Of a stretch of 64,000 nucleotides of DNA, positions 26,971 through 36,145 are shown one piece after another (within the stretch, counting starts at the first letter, position 1; the number at the start of each line of letters is the position of its first letter). The DNA lies in the NCBI RefSeq assembly GCF_040151475.1, contig NZ_JBDKWG010000132.1, forward strand, positions 1 to 64,000, given 5' to 3'. The translations under genes were made by a program, and so were the position numbers. The notes beneath the pieces were generated by a model. It was not told the origin of the DNA. It saw nothing but the letters and a program-made list of their open reading frames with translations, and searched no databases. The stretch comes from CAXBNB01 sp040151475. Lineage in GTDB: Bacteria; Bacteroidota; Bacteroidia; Cytophagales; Cyclobacteriaceae.

Positions 26971-29134
26971 ATGTGGACTTTATTGAGTAGAAAAATCCTG
27001 GTATTGGTTGTCTTATTTTTTTCTTTTTTAGCGGGGTATTGTGGAGGTGGCTCGAATAAAAAAAGTCATGAAATAAATGTCTATTGCAATCAAAACAATG
27101 ACCTATATCAATTACTGGTCTCAAATGGTTTGCAATGCAGACAATTCTCGGAAGTGGCGACTGCCATTTCCGAGACCAACAAAAACGGGATTTTACTAAT
27201 CCTAGCAAAGGATTACCCTTCTGGAAAAACAGTGCTGCCTAAAGATTTTTACAAAACAGTAAAAGAAAAGAAACTGAAGGTGTATCTAGAATTTCCGGAT
27301 CAATTGGAAGCAGATGCCACGGGAGAAATTAAGCCTACCGAAAAAGAACGTCTGGTTACAACTTCGGATTTCTTTGGAAACGATCTGGCCTTAATGACTA
27401 TTATGGATGCTGGATTGTTTTCCTATGTTGATGTGCCGGAAAGAACCAGCCACATCAGGGGTGCTAGTGTTGCGGGTTTTGACAAAGCCGTTTACGGGCT
27501 GGATAATACCCCGAATTTCCCGATACTATTTAATGAAGGACAAGTGCTTGTCTCAACCACTAAATTAAGTGATTTCAACAAAAGCCGCTATTCACCTCTA
27601 AGTGCCTGGCAAAAAACAATTGGAAGTATTTTATCTTTTATATCAGTAGAGGTAGAAGTTGAGAAGATGAAATGGGAACCAATTGTAAAACCAACTTACG
27701 AGGCATCTGCTTCACTTCCTGAAAATGCTTATAGATTGGCGGTGGAAAAAGGAGCGGAATGGTATATTAAAAGTCGCTTTCTCATCCATCCTGAATGGAA
27801 AGATCATTGGAAGGCTATTGATACACTAAAACTTCCTGTTGGGCCTCCAATGGATTTAAGCTTACCTTCAGGTGATGGTTCACTTGGTGTGTTGGAAGGG
27901 CATTATTCATACATCAATCCAGATGGCAGCCAGCCATATAGGTATTGGCTGAGGGCAGATTGTGTGGCAGAAACTGCCATGACTTTTGCAATGGCAGACA
28001 ACATCAAAGGAAATGCTCAAAGCAGGAAAATCACGAGAAATCTCATGGATTTTTTATTTAATACCGATGTTTTCAAAACGCCAGACAGTAAGAATCCTAA
28101 AATGTCTTCTTATGGTTTGATTGGATGGGCTGGCACACATCCCTACAGATACTATGGGGATGACAATGCGCGTGTACTGTTAGGGTCTGTTTTGGCAGCT
28201 CAATATTCAGGAAATGGTAAATGGGATAAGCAAATTCTTGAATTGATCCTGGCAAACTTCAGGACTTCCGGTGAAACAGGTTTTCGCAGCAATGCCCTAA
28301 ATGGTTGGGATATAGATGAGAAAACCTGGCAAACATTGATGAAGGGACAATTGGTAAACCCTGCTCCTCATTTTGAGTCTTGGTTGTGGGCTACTTATAT
28401 ATGGCTTTATGATAAAACCGGATACAAACCTCTGTTAGAGAAAGCTAAACGAGGTATTAGAATTACGATGGATAACTATCCCGACAACTGGATATGGACC
28501 AATGGCATCCAACAGGAACGTGCCAGAATGATCCTGCCTTTGGCGTGGTTGGTTCGTGCCGAAGATACTGCCGAACACCGGAAATGGTTGAGCACTATCT
28601 GTGATGCACTTTTAAAGAATCAGGTGGAATCGGGGGCATTGAGAGAAGAACTTGGGGGAGAATAACAAAGGGAAATATGGTGCACCTAAATCGAATGAAA
28701 ACTACGGACATAATGAAGCACCAGTAATCCATACCAATGGCGATCCGGTTGCTGATATGTTATACACCAGCAATTTTGCATTTTTTGCATTGAACGAAGC
28801 AGCACAGGCTACTAAAAATCCTAAATACATAGAAGCAGTTGACAAACTTGCTGATTTTATGGTAAGGATTCAAAGTGCCTCTACCGGACGGGCAGATTTG
28901 GATGGGTGTTGGTTCCGGGCTTTTGACTATGAAAACTGGGAATATTATGGCTCCAATGCGGATCACGGTTGGGGTGCATGGGGTACACTTACCGGTTGGA
29001 CTCAGAGTTTTATCACAACTACCCTGGCTCTGAAACTTAAAAATACCAGTTATTGGGAAGCCACCAGACAATCTGGTGTTGGAAACGATATAGAAACAGT
29101 GTGGCAGCAAATGTTGCCAGGGGTTGGGTATTAA
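26971..29134 (+). pseudogene. Large exported protein of unknown family, frameshifted (possible new glycoside hydrolase)
   Basis: The first frame runs from ATG 26971 (TTG 26965 possible) to 28665 and begins with an N-terminal hydrophobic export signal followed by CGGG. The second frame, to 29134, continues the same protein. Removing one G from the GGGGG run at 28654-28658 joins them as ...EELGENNKGK... into about 720 residues. The C-terminal 450 residues are Trp-rich and helical, with repeats such as ESWLWATYIWLYDKTGYKPLL, AKRGIRI and WIWTNGIQQERARM, like an (alpha/alpha)-barrel hydrolase or lyase. The N-terminal 230 residues resemble no domain I know. The break may be real decay or a homopolymer sequencing error. 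It sits between the ethanolamine genes and two exported phosphatases. Confidence 0.75.
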
Positions 29135-29341
29135 ATGTTAAAGTGAAGAGAGTTTAAGCTACAACTGGTTAATTTGCCATATTTATTTACATATATTCAA
29201 AAAATGTAGATAAATATGAAAAATGGTACAGTATTGGTTAGTAAAAGTGATATCATTTTTAAGTTGAAATGTGGCTTTTATTGGGAAGATGCAATACAGG
29301 GTATGGAGGTTATATTTATTAAGAAAACAAATATTTTGACA

Positions 29342-30415
29342 ATGAAGAAAATACTCTTGGTTGTGGGATTACTGATCAGTACGATTGGTTTCGCACAAAA
29401 AACAGAAAACGTAATATTGATTACACTTGATGGCCTTAGGTGGCAGGAAGTGTTCACAGGTGCAGATTCATTGCTTGTTGATGATTCTGGATATGTTGAA
29501 AACCCTGACGAACTTGTTGCTGAGTTTTGGGATACTGATCCTGCAAAGCGACGAGAAATGTTGATGCCTTTCTTCTGGAGTACAGTGGCTGAGAAGGGTC
29601 AGTTGTATGGAAATAGAAAATATGGTAATAAGGTAGATTGCTCCAATAAAATGTGGTTTTCTTATCCAGGGTATAGTGAAATACTTTGCGGATATCCGGA
29701 TGATGTAAATATTACAAGTAACAGCAAAATCAACAATCCTAATGTCACATTTTTGGAATATTTGAACAATACAAAAAACTACAAAGGTAAAGTTTCTGCA
29801 TTTGGTTCTTGGGACGTATTTCCGTATATCATCAATGAAGAAAGAAGTGGGATATATGTAAATGCAGGGTTTAAGAAAGCAAAGAAAGATTTGACAGAAA
29901 GAGAGCTGTTTTTAAATAAAATACAAGATGAAATCAGAGGGCCATGGGGTGGCGTAAGATTGGATGTTTTTACCCATCACTATGCTATGGAAGAATTGAA
30001 AAAGAACAAACCCAGGGTGTTGTATATTTCTTATGGCGAAACGGATGATTATGCACACGACGGTGAATATGATCAATATTTGAAATCTGCTCATCAGACA
30101 GATGCCTACATCAAAGAAATGTGGGAATACCTGCAATCGGACGAGCAGTATAAAAACAAAACAACATTAGTGGTAACTACAGATCATGGAAGGGGAACTC
30201 AGCCAAAATCGACCTGGAAGCATCATGGAGATGAAATAGAAGGAGCTGGTCAAATCTGGGTTGCTGTGATCGGGCCTGATTCTCCATCTTTGGGTGAATT
30301 GAAGTCAGATGGACAGGTGTACCAAAATCAAGTAGCTGCTACTGTGGTGTCTGTTCTGGGAGAAAAATACAATCAACCGAAAGCAGGAAAACCTATTTCA
30401 GGTGCTATTAAATAG
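29342..30415 (+). CDS. Secreted alkaline-phosphatase-superfamily hydrolase
   Basis: The 357-residue mature-type protein starts at ATG 29342, which places a clean signal peptide (MKKILLVVGLL...GFAQ) at the N-terminus; the frame extends upstream to 29216 but without a signal. Metal motifs are ITLDGLRWQEVF, a Ser nucleophile region FSYPGYSE near residue 109, YGETDDYAHDG near residue 233 and TTDHGRGT near residue 280. Related Bacteroidota proteins are often labelled phosphoglyceromutase, but the export signal makes glycolysis unlikely. It should hydrolyse phosphate, phosphodiester or phosphonate-type esters outside the cytoplasm. It is followed after 44 bases by another member of the same superfamily. 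Confidence 0.82.
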   Translation: MKKILLVVGLLISTIGFAQKTENVILITLDGLRWQEVFTGADSLLVDDSGYVENPDELVAEFWDTDPAKRREMLMPFFWSTVAEKGQLYGNRKYGNKVDCSNKMWFSYPGYSEILCGYPDDVNITSNSKINNPNVTFLEYLNNTKNYKGKVSAFGSWDVFPYIINEERSGIYVNAGFKKAKKDLTERELFLNKIQDEIRGPWGGVRLDVFTHHYAMEELKKNKPRVLYISYGETDDYAHDGEYDQYLKSAHQTDAYIKEMWEYLQSDEQYKNKTTLVVTTDHGRGTQPKSTWKHHGDEIEGAGQIWVAVIGPDSPSLGELKSDGQVYQNQVAATVVSVLGEKYNQPKAGKPISGAIK

Positions 30416-30459
30416 CAATACGTTTTTACAAATGATTTTCAAAATAGATACAAAATAGA

Positions 30460-32148
30460 ATGTTTAGAATAAAGCAAAAAGCGGCTCTCTTTGGGGCAAT
30501 ATGTTTGATGATTTTTGCATGTAGCCCTGTTCAAAATCAGTCATCAGGTCTAAGGGGAAAAAGGGTAATAGTAATAGGTGTAGATGCTATGAGTCCTGAC
30601 GGAATTAACAACGCTTCTACACCAGTTATGGACATGATGATGAGGGAGGGTGCATATACGTTGAATGGCAGGGGAGTACTGCCTACATCGAGTAGTACCA
30701 ATTGGAAATCTATGGTTTCCGGTACAGGTCCCGAACATCATGGGGTCACTTCCAACAATTGGGAAAAAGACGACTTTACTTTACCTCCTGTAAATACTGG
30801 AACAGAAGATTTTCAGCCTACTATATTTGGGATTGCCAGACAGCAAAGGCCTGAATTGAAAATTGGTGCTGCATACAACTGGAGAGGATTTGGGAGGCTG
30901 ATTGAACGAAGTGCGTTAGACTATGATATATATGAGGCTACTGGGAAAGAGGAGATCGATGAGAATGAAACTACCCAACTGGCAGTGGATTACATCAAAA
31001 ATGAAAAACCGGATTTTTTGTTTGTGCATTTAGACCATGTAGATCATGCAGGGCATCATGACGGGCACAAAACGGCTGAATTTTATGAAGCGGTATCAAA
31101 AGCTGACAAATTGATTGGGCAAATTGTTCAAGCTACTAAAGATGCAGGTGTTTTTGACGAAACCATTTTTATAGTATCGGCTGATCATGGCGGTATAGGA
31201 TATGGTCATGGAGGTGAAACCCTCGATGAAATTGAAATACCATTTATACTATACGGAAATGGTATCAAGAAAAACTACCTGATCAAACATCAGGTAATGA
31301 CGTATGATAATGCAGCTACAGTGGCTTATATCTTAGGAGTTAAGCCTCCATATACTTGGATTGGAAGACCTGTGAAGAGTGCATTTGTAGGTGAGCCAGA
31401 ACCAGATATGGGAGATAAGAAACCTTTGATTGCATCGCCGGTAATCTATCCTAAACCTGAGCTGTTTGATCCGGCTGGTGGGCTTTATGTTGACAAGGAC
31501 GCTACTGTAAAAATAGAGAGTAAAGTAAAAGGTGCAGAAATAAGGTACACGTTGAATGGCAGCACACCAACCAGTCAATCTAACTTGTACTCAAAAGAAT
31601 TTAAACTTGATAAAAGTGCTGTGGTACTGGCCAAAGCTTTTTACACCGGTACTGACGGGTCACAAGAAAGCAATGCGACCAAAGCGTATTTCAGGGTGGT
31701 GAAAAGCGGAGGTAAGAATGGTGTCAACTACAGCTACTATGAAGGCAGTGGTTGGTCATTTATACCAGTGATTTCGAGTTTGAAAGCCAAAAAATCAGGT
31801 AAGAAATTTGAATTTAGAATTGATGACATCAATGACAGAGGAGACCAGTTTGTAATCAGATTTGTATCTTATATCCAAATCGATAAGGATGGGTCTTATA
31901 AATTTTACACCAACTCTGATGATGGCAGTAAGTTGTACATTAACGATGAACTTGTTGTTGACAATGACGGAGACCATGGTACTATTGAAAGAGCAGGAAG
32001 TATCGATTTGAAGAAAGGACTTCATAAAATTACGGTTGATTATTTGAATGCAGGAGGTGGCGCATGGCTCGATGCTTTTTACAAAGGACCTGGTATTCCA
32101 AAGCAAATTATTCCTGCTGATAAATTGTTTTTGAAAGCTTCAAAATAA
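30460..32148 (+). CDS. Lipoprotein type I phosphodiesterase with chitobiase-C and PA14 domains
   Basis: This 562-residue protein has a lipoprotein signal (LMIFACS, Cys about 21). An alkaline-phosphatase/nucleotide-pyrophosphatase-type catalytic domain spans about residues 33-310: IGVDAMSPDG, a Ser/Thr nucleophile in TSSSTNWKSM, HLDHVDHAGHHDGH and SADHGG. After it come a chitobiase/beta-hexosaminidase C-terminal domain (about 330-420, EIRYTLNGSTPT) and a PA14 domain (about 425-560, FYTNSDDGSKLYIND). PA14 and chitobiase-C modules often bind glycans, so this looks like a phosphodiesterase brought to a surface glycan. It could release ethanolamine phosphate or phosphonate esters, which is inference. 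Confidence 0.85.
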   Translation: MFRIKQKAALFGAICLMIFACSPVQNQSSGLRGKRVIVIGVDAMSPDGINNASTPVMDMMMREGAYTLNGRGVLPTSSSTNWKSMVSGTGPEHHGVTSNNWEKDDFTLPPVNTGTEDFQPTIFGIARQQRPELKIGAAYNWRGFGRLIERSALDYDIYEATGKEEIDENETTQLAVDYIKNEKPDFLFVHLDHVDHAGHHDGHKTAEFYEAVSKADKLIGQIVQATKDAGVFDETIFIVSADHGGIGYGHGGETLDEIEIPFILYGNGIKKNYLIKHQVMTYDNAATVAYILGVKPPYTWIGRPVKSAFVGEPEPDMGDKKPLIASPVIYPKPELFDPAGGLYVDKDATVKIESKVKGAEIRYTLNGSTPTSQSNLYSKEFKLDKSAVVLAKAFYTGTDGSQESNATKAYFRVVKSGGKNGVNYSYYEGSGWSFIPVISSLKAKKSGKKFEFRIDDINDRGDQFVIRFVSYIQIDKDGSYKFYTNSDDGSKLYINDELVVDNDGDHGTIERAGSIDLKKGLHKITVDYLNAGGGAWLDAFYKGPGIPKQIIPADKLFLKASK

Positions 32149-32551
32149 GAAGTATTGCTTCAAAAAAGAGGTGGTTGTCTTTTGTCTTTTAGTTGAAACA
32201 TAGAAAAACTGGGGCATGAGATTTCTGCCTCCGCAGAAATGACGAAAACCGATTATGAGTGCGTCATACCTGCGGAGGCAGGTATCCCATAAAGAAAGAA
32301 TAGCCTCTTTTTATAAGTCGTATTGACAATTAAAGCTAAGTTTCAAAGAGGTTGAAAAGTGGCACTCCAAATTTCCCCTTTCCCCGCTCAAAAAAGTATC
32401 TTTGGTGTGTTCTATTGCTCACGATCTGTGAGGACAGTTGGAAGTGGTACTATTGGAATGGGTTACTCATTACGCCGAAATGGCCAAATGCGTGCCTGTG
32501 AGAGTGATTAATTAATTTAAGTTTGAGGCTAGACGAGAAATTGACTAAAAT
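32149..32551. other. Intergenic region holding repeat copy 1 and an imperfect inverted-repeat arm
   Basis: This 403-base stretch contains repeat copy 1 (32216-32320) and a 28-base segment at 32468-32495 that is an imperfect inverted copy of 32963-32990, with about 22 of 28 bases matching. No coding frame is convincing. The composition is more GC-rich than its surroundings. Confidence 0.6.
32216..32320 (+). repeat. REP-like repeat, copy 1 (about 105 bp)
   Basis: It contains two small hairpins, ATTTCTGC-CTCC-GCAGAAAT and TACCTGC-GGAG-GCAGGTA, joined by a 27-base spacer. It is almost identical to copy 2 at 33035-33140. GC-rich paired hairpins of this kind are frequent dispersed repeats in Bacteroidota. 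Confidence 0.9.
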
Positions 32552-32944
32552 ATGACAAGAAAAATTATTATTGCTTTATTGTTGGTTTCATCCTTTGTTT
32601 CATTGATGTATGAAATTTTGGATAAATCTTATCTTTATAGTTATTCTAGGTTTTTTGGCTTGTTTTCTACTATACTTATTTTAGTAATATGGAAATTGAA
32701 AGTTGAGTTGCTTAATTATGTAATTTTTATTTCTCTTTCTCTGGGAGCTTTTAGTTTATTGACTTTTCTTCCATATAATTTAGTTTATGGGTTTGAAGGA
32801 TCATTTGGATTTTTGAATGGAGAAGTTGAGATTCAAATATTACCATGTATTCTACTTGTTTCAATGATTGTAGCGGAGAGGAAGTCGATTAGCATTAAAT
32901 TAAATAAAAATATCGACTTGTTGAAAAAGTGGTATAATAATTAA
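32552..32944 (+). CDS. Small integral membrane protein of unknown function
   Basis: The 130-residue protein is strongly hydrophobic with about four membrane spans and charged ends. I recognise no family. It is more AT-rich than its neighbours and lies between two direct repeats and two imperfect inverted-repeat arms, so it may have been acquired as a single unit. It has no evident link to the catabolic genes. Confidence 0.55.
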   Translation: MTRKIIIALLLVSSFVSLMYEILDKSYLYSYSRFFGLFSTILILVIWKLKVELLNYVIFISLSLGAFSLLTFLPYNLVYGFEGSFGFLNGEVEIQILPCILLVSMIVAERKSISIKLNKNIDLLKKWYNN

Positions 32945-33034
32945 CGGTTTGCCCCCCCCAAAGCACGTGTTTAGCCATTTCGACGTAACACGCAAGACGG
33001 ATTAGAATTAATTCGAACCAACAAAACACTCTTT

Positions 33035-33140
33035 ATGAGATTTCTGCCTCCGCAGAAATGACGAAAACCGATTGTGAGTGCGTCATACCTGCGGAGGCAG
33101 GTATCCCATAAAGAAAGAATAGCGTCCTTTTTGTAAGCCG
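33035..33140 (+). repeat. REP-like repeat, copy 2 (about 105 bp)
   Basis: It is in the same orientation as copy 1, with only a few differences (for example GATTGTGAG for GATTATGAG). Both copies border the small membrane-protein gene. Recombination between them could delete the roughly 0.8 kb segment. Confidence 0.9.
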
Positions 33141-33184
33141 AGGGGAAAATTAAAACGTATGACTTCAACTCGGCTTGAAAACCA

Positions 33185-34534
33185 CTACCCGATTTTCTCC
33201 AAAGCATTTTTTAAAGAATCAATAACCAAATCACAATCGTCTTTTGTGATCACCAATGATGGCCTCATGGTGATAATATTCCCTTCTATGATTTTAAAGG
33301 CCACTCCCTGTTCCAGGCAGTCGTACATGATTTGTTCGGCTTCTTCTACGGCTCTTTCTTTGGTTTTCCTGTCCTTTACTAGATCAACCCCAATGTGAAA
33401 ACCCTTTCCTGCTATATTTCCAATCAATGGATAAATTTCCTTTAACTCCTGAAGTCTGTCCATCAGATAGTCACCTAATGTTTCGGCATTCTGTACCAAT
33501 TGATGTTTTTCAATGTATTCTATTTCGGCAAGACCAGCTACAGAGCACAACGGATTTTTTTCATGCGTAAAATGCCCAATAGATCTATGTTGCAATACGT
33601 TGTATTTCTCTTTGGTGGCAATGCCTGCAAATGGTACCAGGCCACCTCCCAATGATTTCCCCATGACCAACACATCAGGAGTGACAAAATGCTCTGAGGC
33701 AAACATTTTTCCTGTTCTTCCAAAACCTTCAATGATCTCATCGAAAATTAGTAGGATGTTGTATTGTTCGCATAGGTGTTGAATTTCTTGCCAATATTCG
33801 CCTGAAGGCACTACAGGAGTGGCTGAAATAGGCTCGGCTATTATGGTAGCAACATCAGGGTTTCGGTGTAAGATGTTTTTTATTTGTCTTATGTATTCTT
33901 GATTGGCAGCTTCTTGATCTGTGAATCCCCATGGGTTTCTGTAGTAATTGGGAAACTCAACATGAAATGCCCCTGGCACCATTGGTCCTTGCCCAACGGT
34001 AAAATGCTCCTCTCCTCCAACACTGGATGCTTGGAACCCAGTGCCATGGTAAGAGTCCCAGTAGGAAATGGTTTTCCATTTGCCAGTAACTTGCTTGGCG
34101 AGCATGACAGCCATCTCTATGGCTTCAGATCCTCCCGGACAAAACAATACCCTGTCCAATCCTTCAGGAGTGATTTCGGTTATCTTTTTAGCGAGTTTAA
34201 TGGCAGGGATGTTCGTGTACCTTCTAGGCGTGAAAGCAAGGCTCATGTCTAATTGCGCTTTGACAGCATCAATAATATCTGGGTTGCTGAAACCGGCATT
34301 GTGTACCCCATTGCCATGTAAATCCAAGTATTTTTTACCATTTAAATCAACTATGTAAGCACCTTCGGTTTTAGACAGAACGTTCATTACAGGAGTTGAC
34401 AAAGCTTGATGAAGAAAATATTTGGCATCTTCTTCAATCCAATTTTTGGTTTCCTGATCTAAGTTCTCATGGTATTTCTTTCTATTTTCCGTAGAATTGT
34501 TATCTCCTTGTTCTTTAGATATTAGCTTTTTCAT
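33185..34534 (-). CDS. Class III PLP enzyme, aminotransferase/ammonia-lyase type (PbfA-like paralogue)
   Basis: This is a 449-residue fold-type I PLP enzyme of the class III aminotransferase family. The cofactor-binding Asp is in IFDEIIEGFGRTG (D265) and the Schiff-base Lys in GKSLGGG (K293); CPGGSEAIE near residue 132 contacts the phosphate. It is a clear paralogue of the divergent gene at 34713, sharing the start pattern KYFLHQALSTP and the YTNIPAIKLAKK segment. Class III members act on amines; one branch, PbfA, is a lyase on (R)-1-hydroxy-2-aminoethylphosphonate. With a phosphonate-type alcohol dehydrogenase and phnWYA nearby, an aminophosphonate or amino-alcohol-phosphate substrate is likely, but which one is not clear. 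Confidence 0.85.
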   Translation of the reverse strand: MKKLISKEQGDNNSTENRKKYHENLDQETKNWIEEDAKYFLHQALSTPVMNVLSKTEGAYIVDLNGKKYLDLHGNGVHNAGFSNPDIIDAVKAQLDMSLAFTPRRYTNIPAIKLAKKITEITPEGLDRVLFCPGGSEAIEMAVMLAKQVTGKWKTISYWDSYHGTGFQASSVGGEEHFTVGQGPMVPGAFHVEFPNYYRNPWGFTDQEAANQEYIRQIKNILHRNPDVATIIAEPISATPVVPSGEYWQEIQHLCEQYNILLIFDEIIEGFGRTGKMFASEHFVTPDVLVMGKSLGGGLVPFAGIATKEKYNVLQHRSIGHFTHEKNPLCSVAGLAEIEYIEKHQLVQNAETLGDYLMDRLQELKEIYPLIGNIAGKGFHIGVDLVKDRKTKERAVEEAEQIMYDCLEQGVAFKIIEGNIITMRPSLVITKDDCDLVIDSLKNALEKIG

Positions 34535-34712
34535 CTTTTATAATGGTTATGGCTTTATACTCTTATTGTCATTTTTTTATGAGGGTAAAAATATAATATT
34601 AGTCAAATATATAGGCAATTATATTTAACATTTGTAAAATTACAGTTTAGATTTGTTTGATAAAATACAGATTATATAGCGTAATTTGAGGTAATAAAAA
34701 TAGTGTTTAAGG

Positions 34713-36065
34713 ATGGATAAAGACAAACTAAGATCGGAAGGTGATATCAATATAACTGGGAGCCGGCTTGACTACTGGGAATCAAATATTGATGAAGAGA
34801 CCAACAAATTGTTGGAGATGGATAATAAGTACTTTCTGCACCAGTCTCTTTCTACTCCATGTCTCAATGTAATGGAATCTTGCAAAGGATCAATGATTAC
34901 CGACACGCAAGGCAGAACCTACCTCGATTTTCATGGCAACAATGTACATCAGGTAGGCTTTGGGAATGAGGCAGTGATCAAAGCCATTACCAAGCAAATG
35001 GAAGAACTCCCGTTTTGCACCAGAAGATACACCAATAAGCCAGCCATTGAGTTGGCCAAAAAATTAACGGAATTAGCTCCCGGAGATCTTAACAGGGTAT
35101 TGTTTGCTCCAAGTGGTTCGATAGCTATAGGTATGGCTTTGAAACTCGCTCGATTCAAAACAGGCAGGTTTAAGACCATTTCCATGTGGGATTCTTTTCA
35201 TGGAGCTTCATTGGATGCGATATCGGTAGGAGGAGAAGCTGTTTTCAGGAGTGAGATAGGGCCTCTTTTGCCCGGTACTGAGCATGTACCGCCACCGGAT
35301 GCACAAAACTGCCCATGGGATTGTGCCGGAGAGTGTAAGTTGAAATGTGCCGATTATATAGAATATGTCTTAGAGAAAGAAGGCGATGTGGGTGCCGTGA
35401 TAGCAGAAACAGTACGGTCAACCCCATTTATTCCGCCAAAGGAATATTGGCAAAAAGTGAGAGCAGCCTGTGACCGTCACGGCGCACTTTTGATATTGGA
35501 TGAAATACCCCATTGCCTGGGGCGTACAGGTGCAATGTTTACCGTAGAAAACTATGGAATTGTTCCTGATATGCTGGTCATAGGAAAAGGATTAGGTGGT
35601 GGTATCTTCCCATTGGCAGCACTCATAGCCAGAGAAGACCTCAATGTGATGCAAGACAGAGCATTGGGTCATTATACTCATGAAAAAAGTCCGGTGGCTT
35701 GTGCAGCTGCACTGGCTGCAATAAAATACGTAGAGGATGAGAACATTATTGATCATGTAAAAAAAATAGGTGAGTATGCTTTGGAAGGGTTGAAAAAACT
35801 GAAAAGTAAGTACAAGCTGATAAAAGATGTAAGGGGAATTGGTCTGTTGATAGGAGTGGAATTGTCTGATATGAACGGGAAAAAGGCTGTGGATGAAGCA
35901 GAAAAAATGATGTATATGGCACTGGAAAGGGGAATGAATTTTAAGTTGACTATGGGAAATATCCTTACACTTAGTCCTGCTCTGACCATTAGTTTTGAAG
36001 AAATGGATCAGGCTCTGAATATTTTGGACAGTTGCTTTGAAGAAATTTCTGAAAAGAGAGCGTAA
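34713..36065 (+). CDS. pbfA-like: Class III PLP enzyme resembling (R)-1-hydroxy-2-aminoethylphosphonate ammonia-lyase
   Basis: This is a 450-residue class III PLP enzyme with cofactor Asp263 (LDEIPHCLGRTG) and Schiff-base Lys292 (GKGLGGG). The N-terminal KYFLHQSLSTPCL and DFHGNNVHQVGFG, the SFHGASLDAISVGGEAVFR block and the DEIP in place of the usual DEVQ fit my memory of PbfA, which turns hydroxy-aminoethylphosphonate into phosphonoacetaldehyde and ammonia. The downstream genes, a phosphonate-type alcohol dehydrogenase and an MFS carrier, agree. An unusual CX3CX3CX3C motif (Cys200, 204, 208, 212) lies in the middle. It diverges from its paralogue across 178 AT-rich bases. The precise substrate is inferred. 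Confidence 0.75.
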   Translation: MDKDKLRSEGDINITGSRLDYWESNIDEETNKLLEMDNKYFLHQSLSTPCLNVMESCKGSMITDTQGRTYLDFHGNNVHQVGFGNEAVIKAITKQMEELPFCTRRYTNKPAIELAKKLTELAPGDLNRVLFAPSGSIAIGMALKLARFKTGRFKTISMWDSFHGASLDAISVGGEAVFRSEIGPLLPGTEHVPPPDAQNCPWDCAGECKLKCADYIEYVLEKEGDVGAVIAETVRSTPFIPPKEYWQKVRAACDRHGALLILDEIPHCLGRTGAMFTVENYGIVPDMLVIGKGLGGGIFPLAALIAREDLNVMQDRALGHYTHEKSPVACAAALAAIKYVEDENIIDHVKKIGEYALEGLKKLKSKYKLIKDVRGIGLLIGVELSDMNGKKAVDEAEKMMYMALERGMNFKLTMGNILTLSPALTISFEEMDQALNILDSCFEEISEKRA

Positions 36066-36145
36066 TTCTTATTTATCAAAAAGATAACATTAAAGTCACT
36101 TGTAAAAATATTCAACTTCCTATTCTTGTAAAATAAATAGACCTG

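Noticed and set aside
29216..29341. Longer N-terminus for the phosphatase at 29342
   Set aside because: The extension would bury a clean signal peptide that begins at ATG 29342.
29342..30415. Phosphoglycerate mutase
   Set aside because: The protein carries an export signal and lacks the mutase insertion domain, so a glycolytic role is unlikely.
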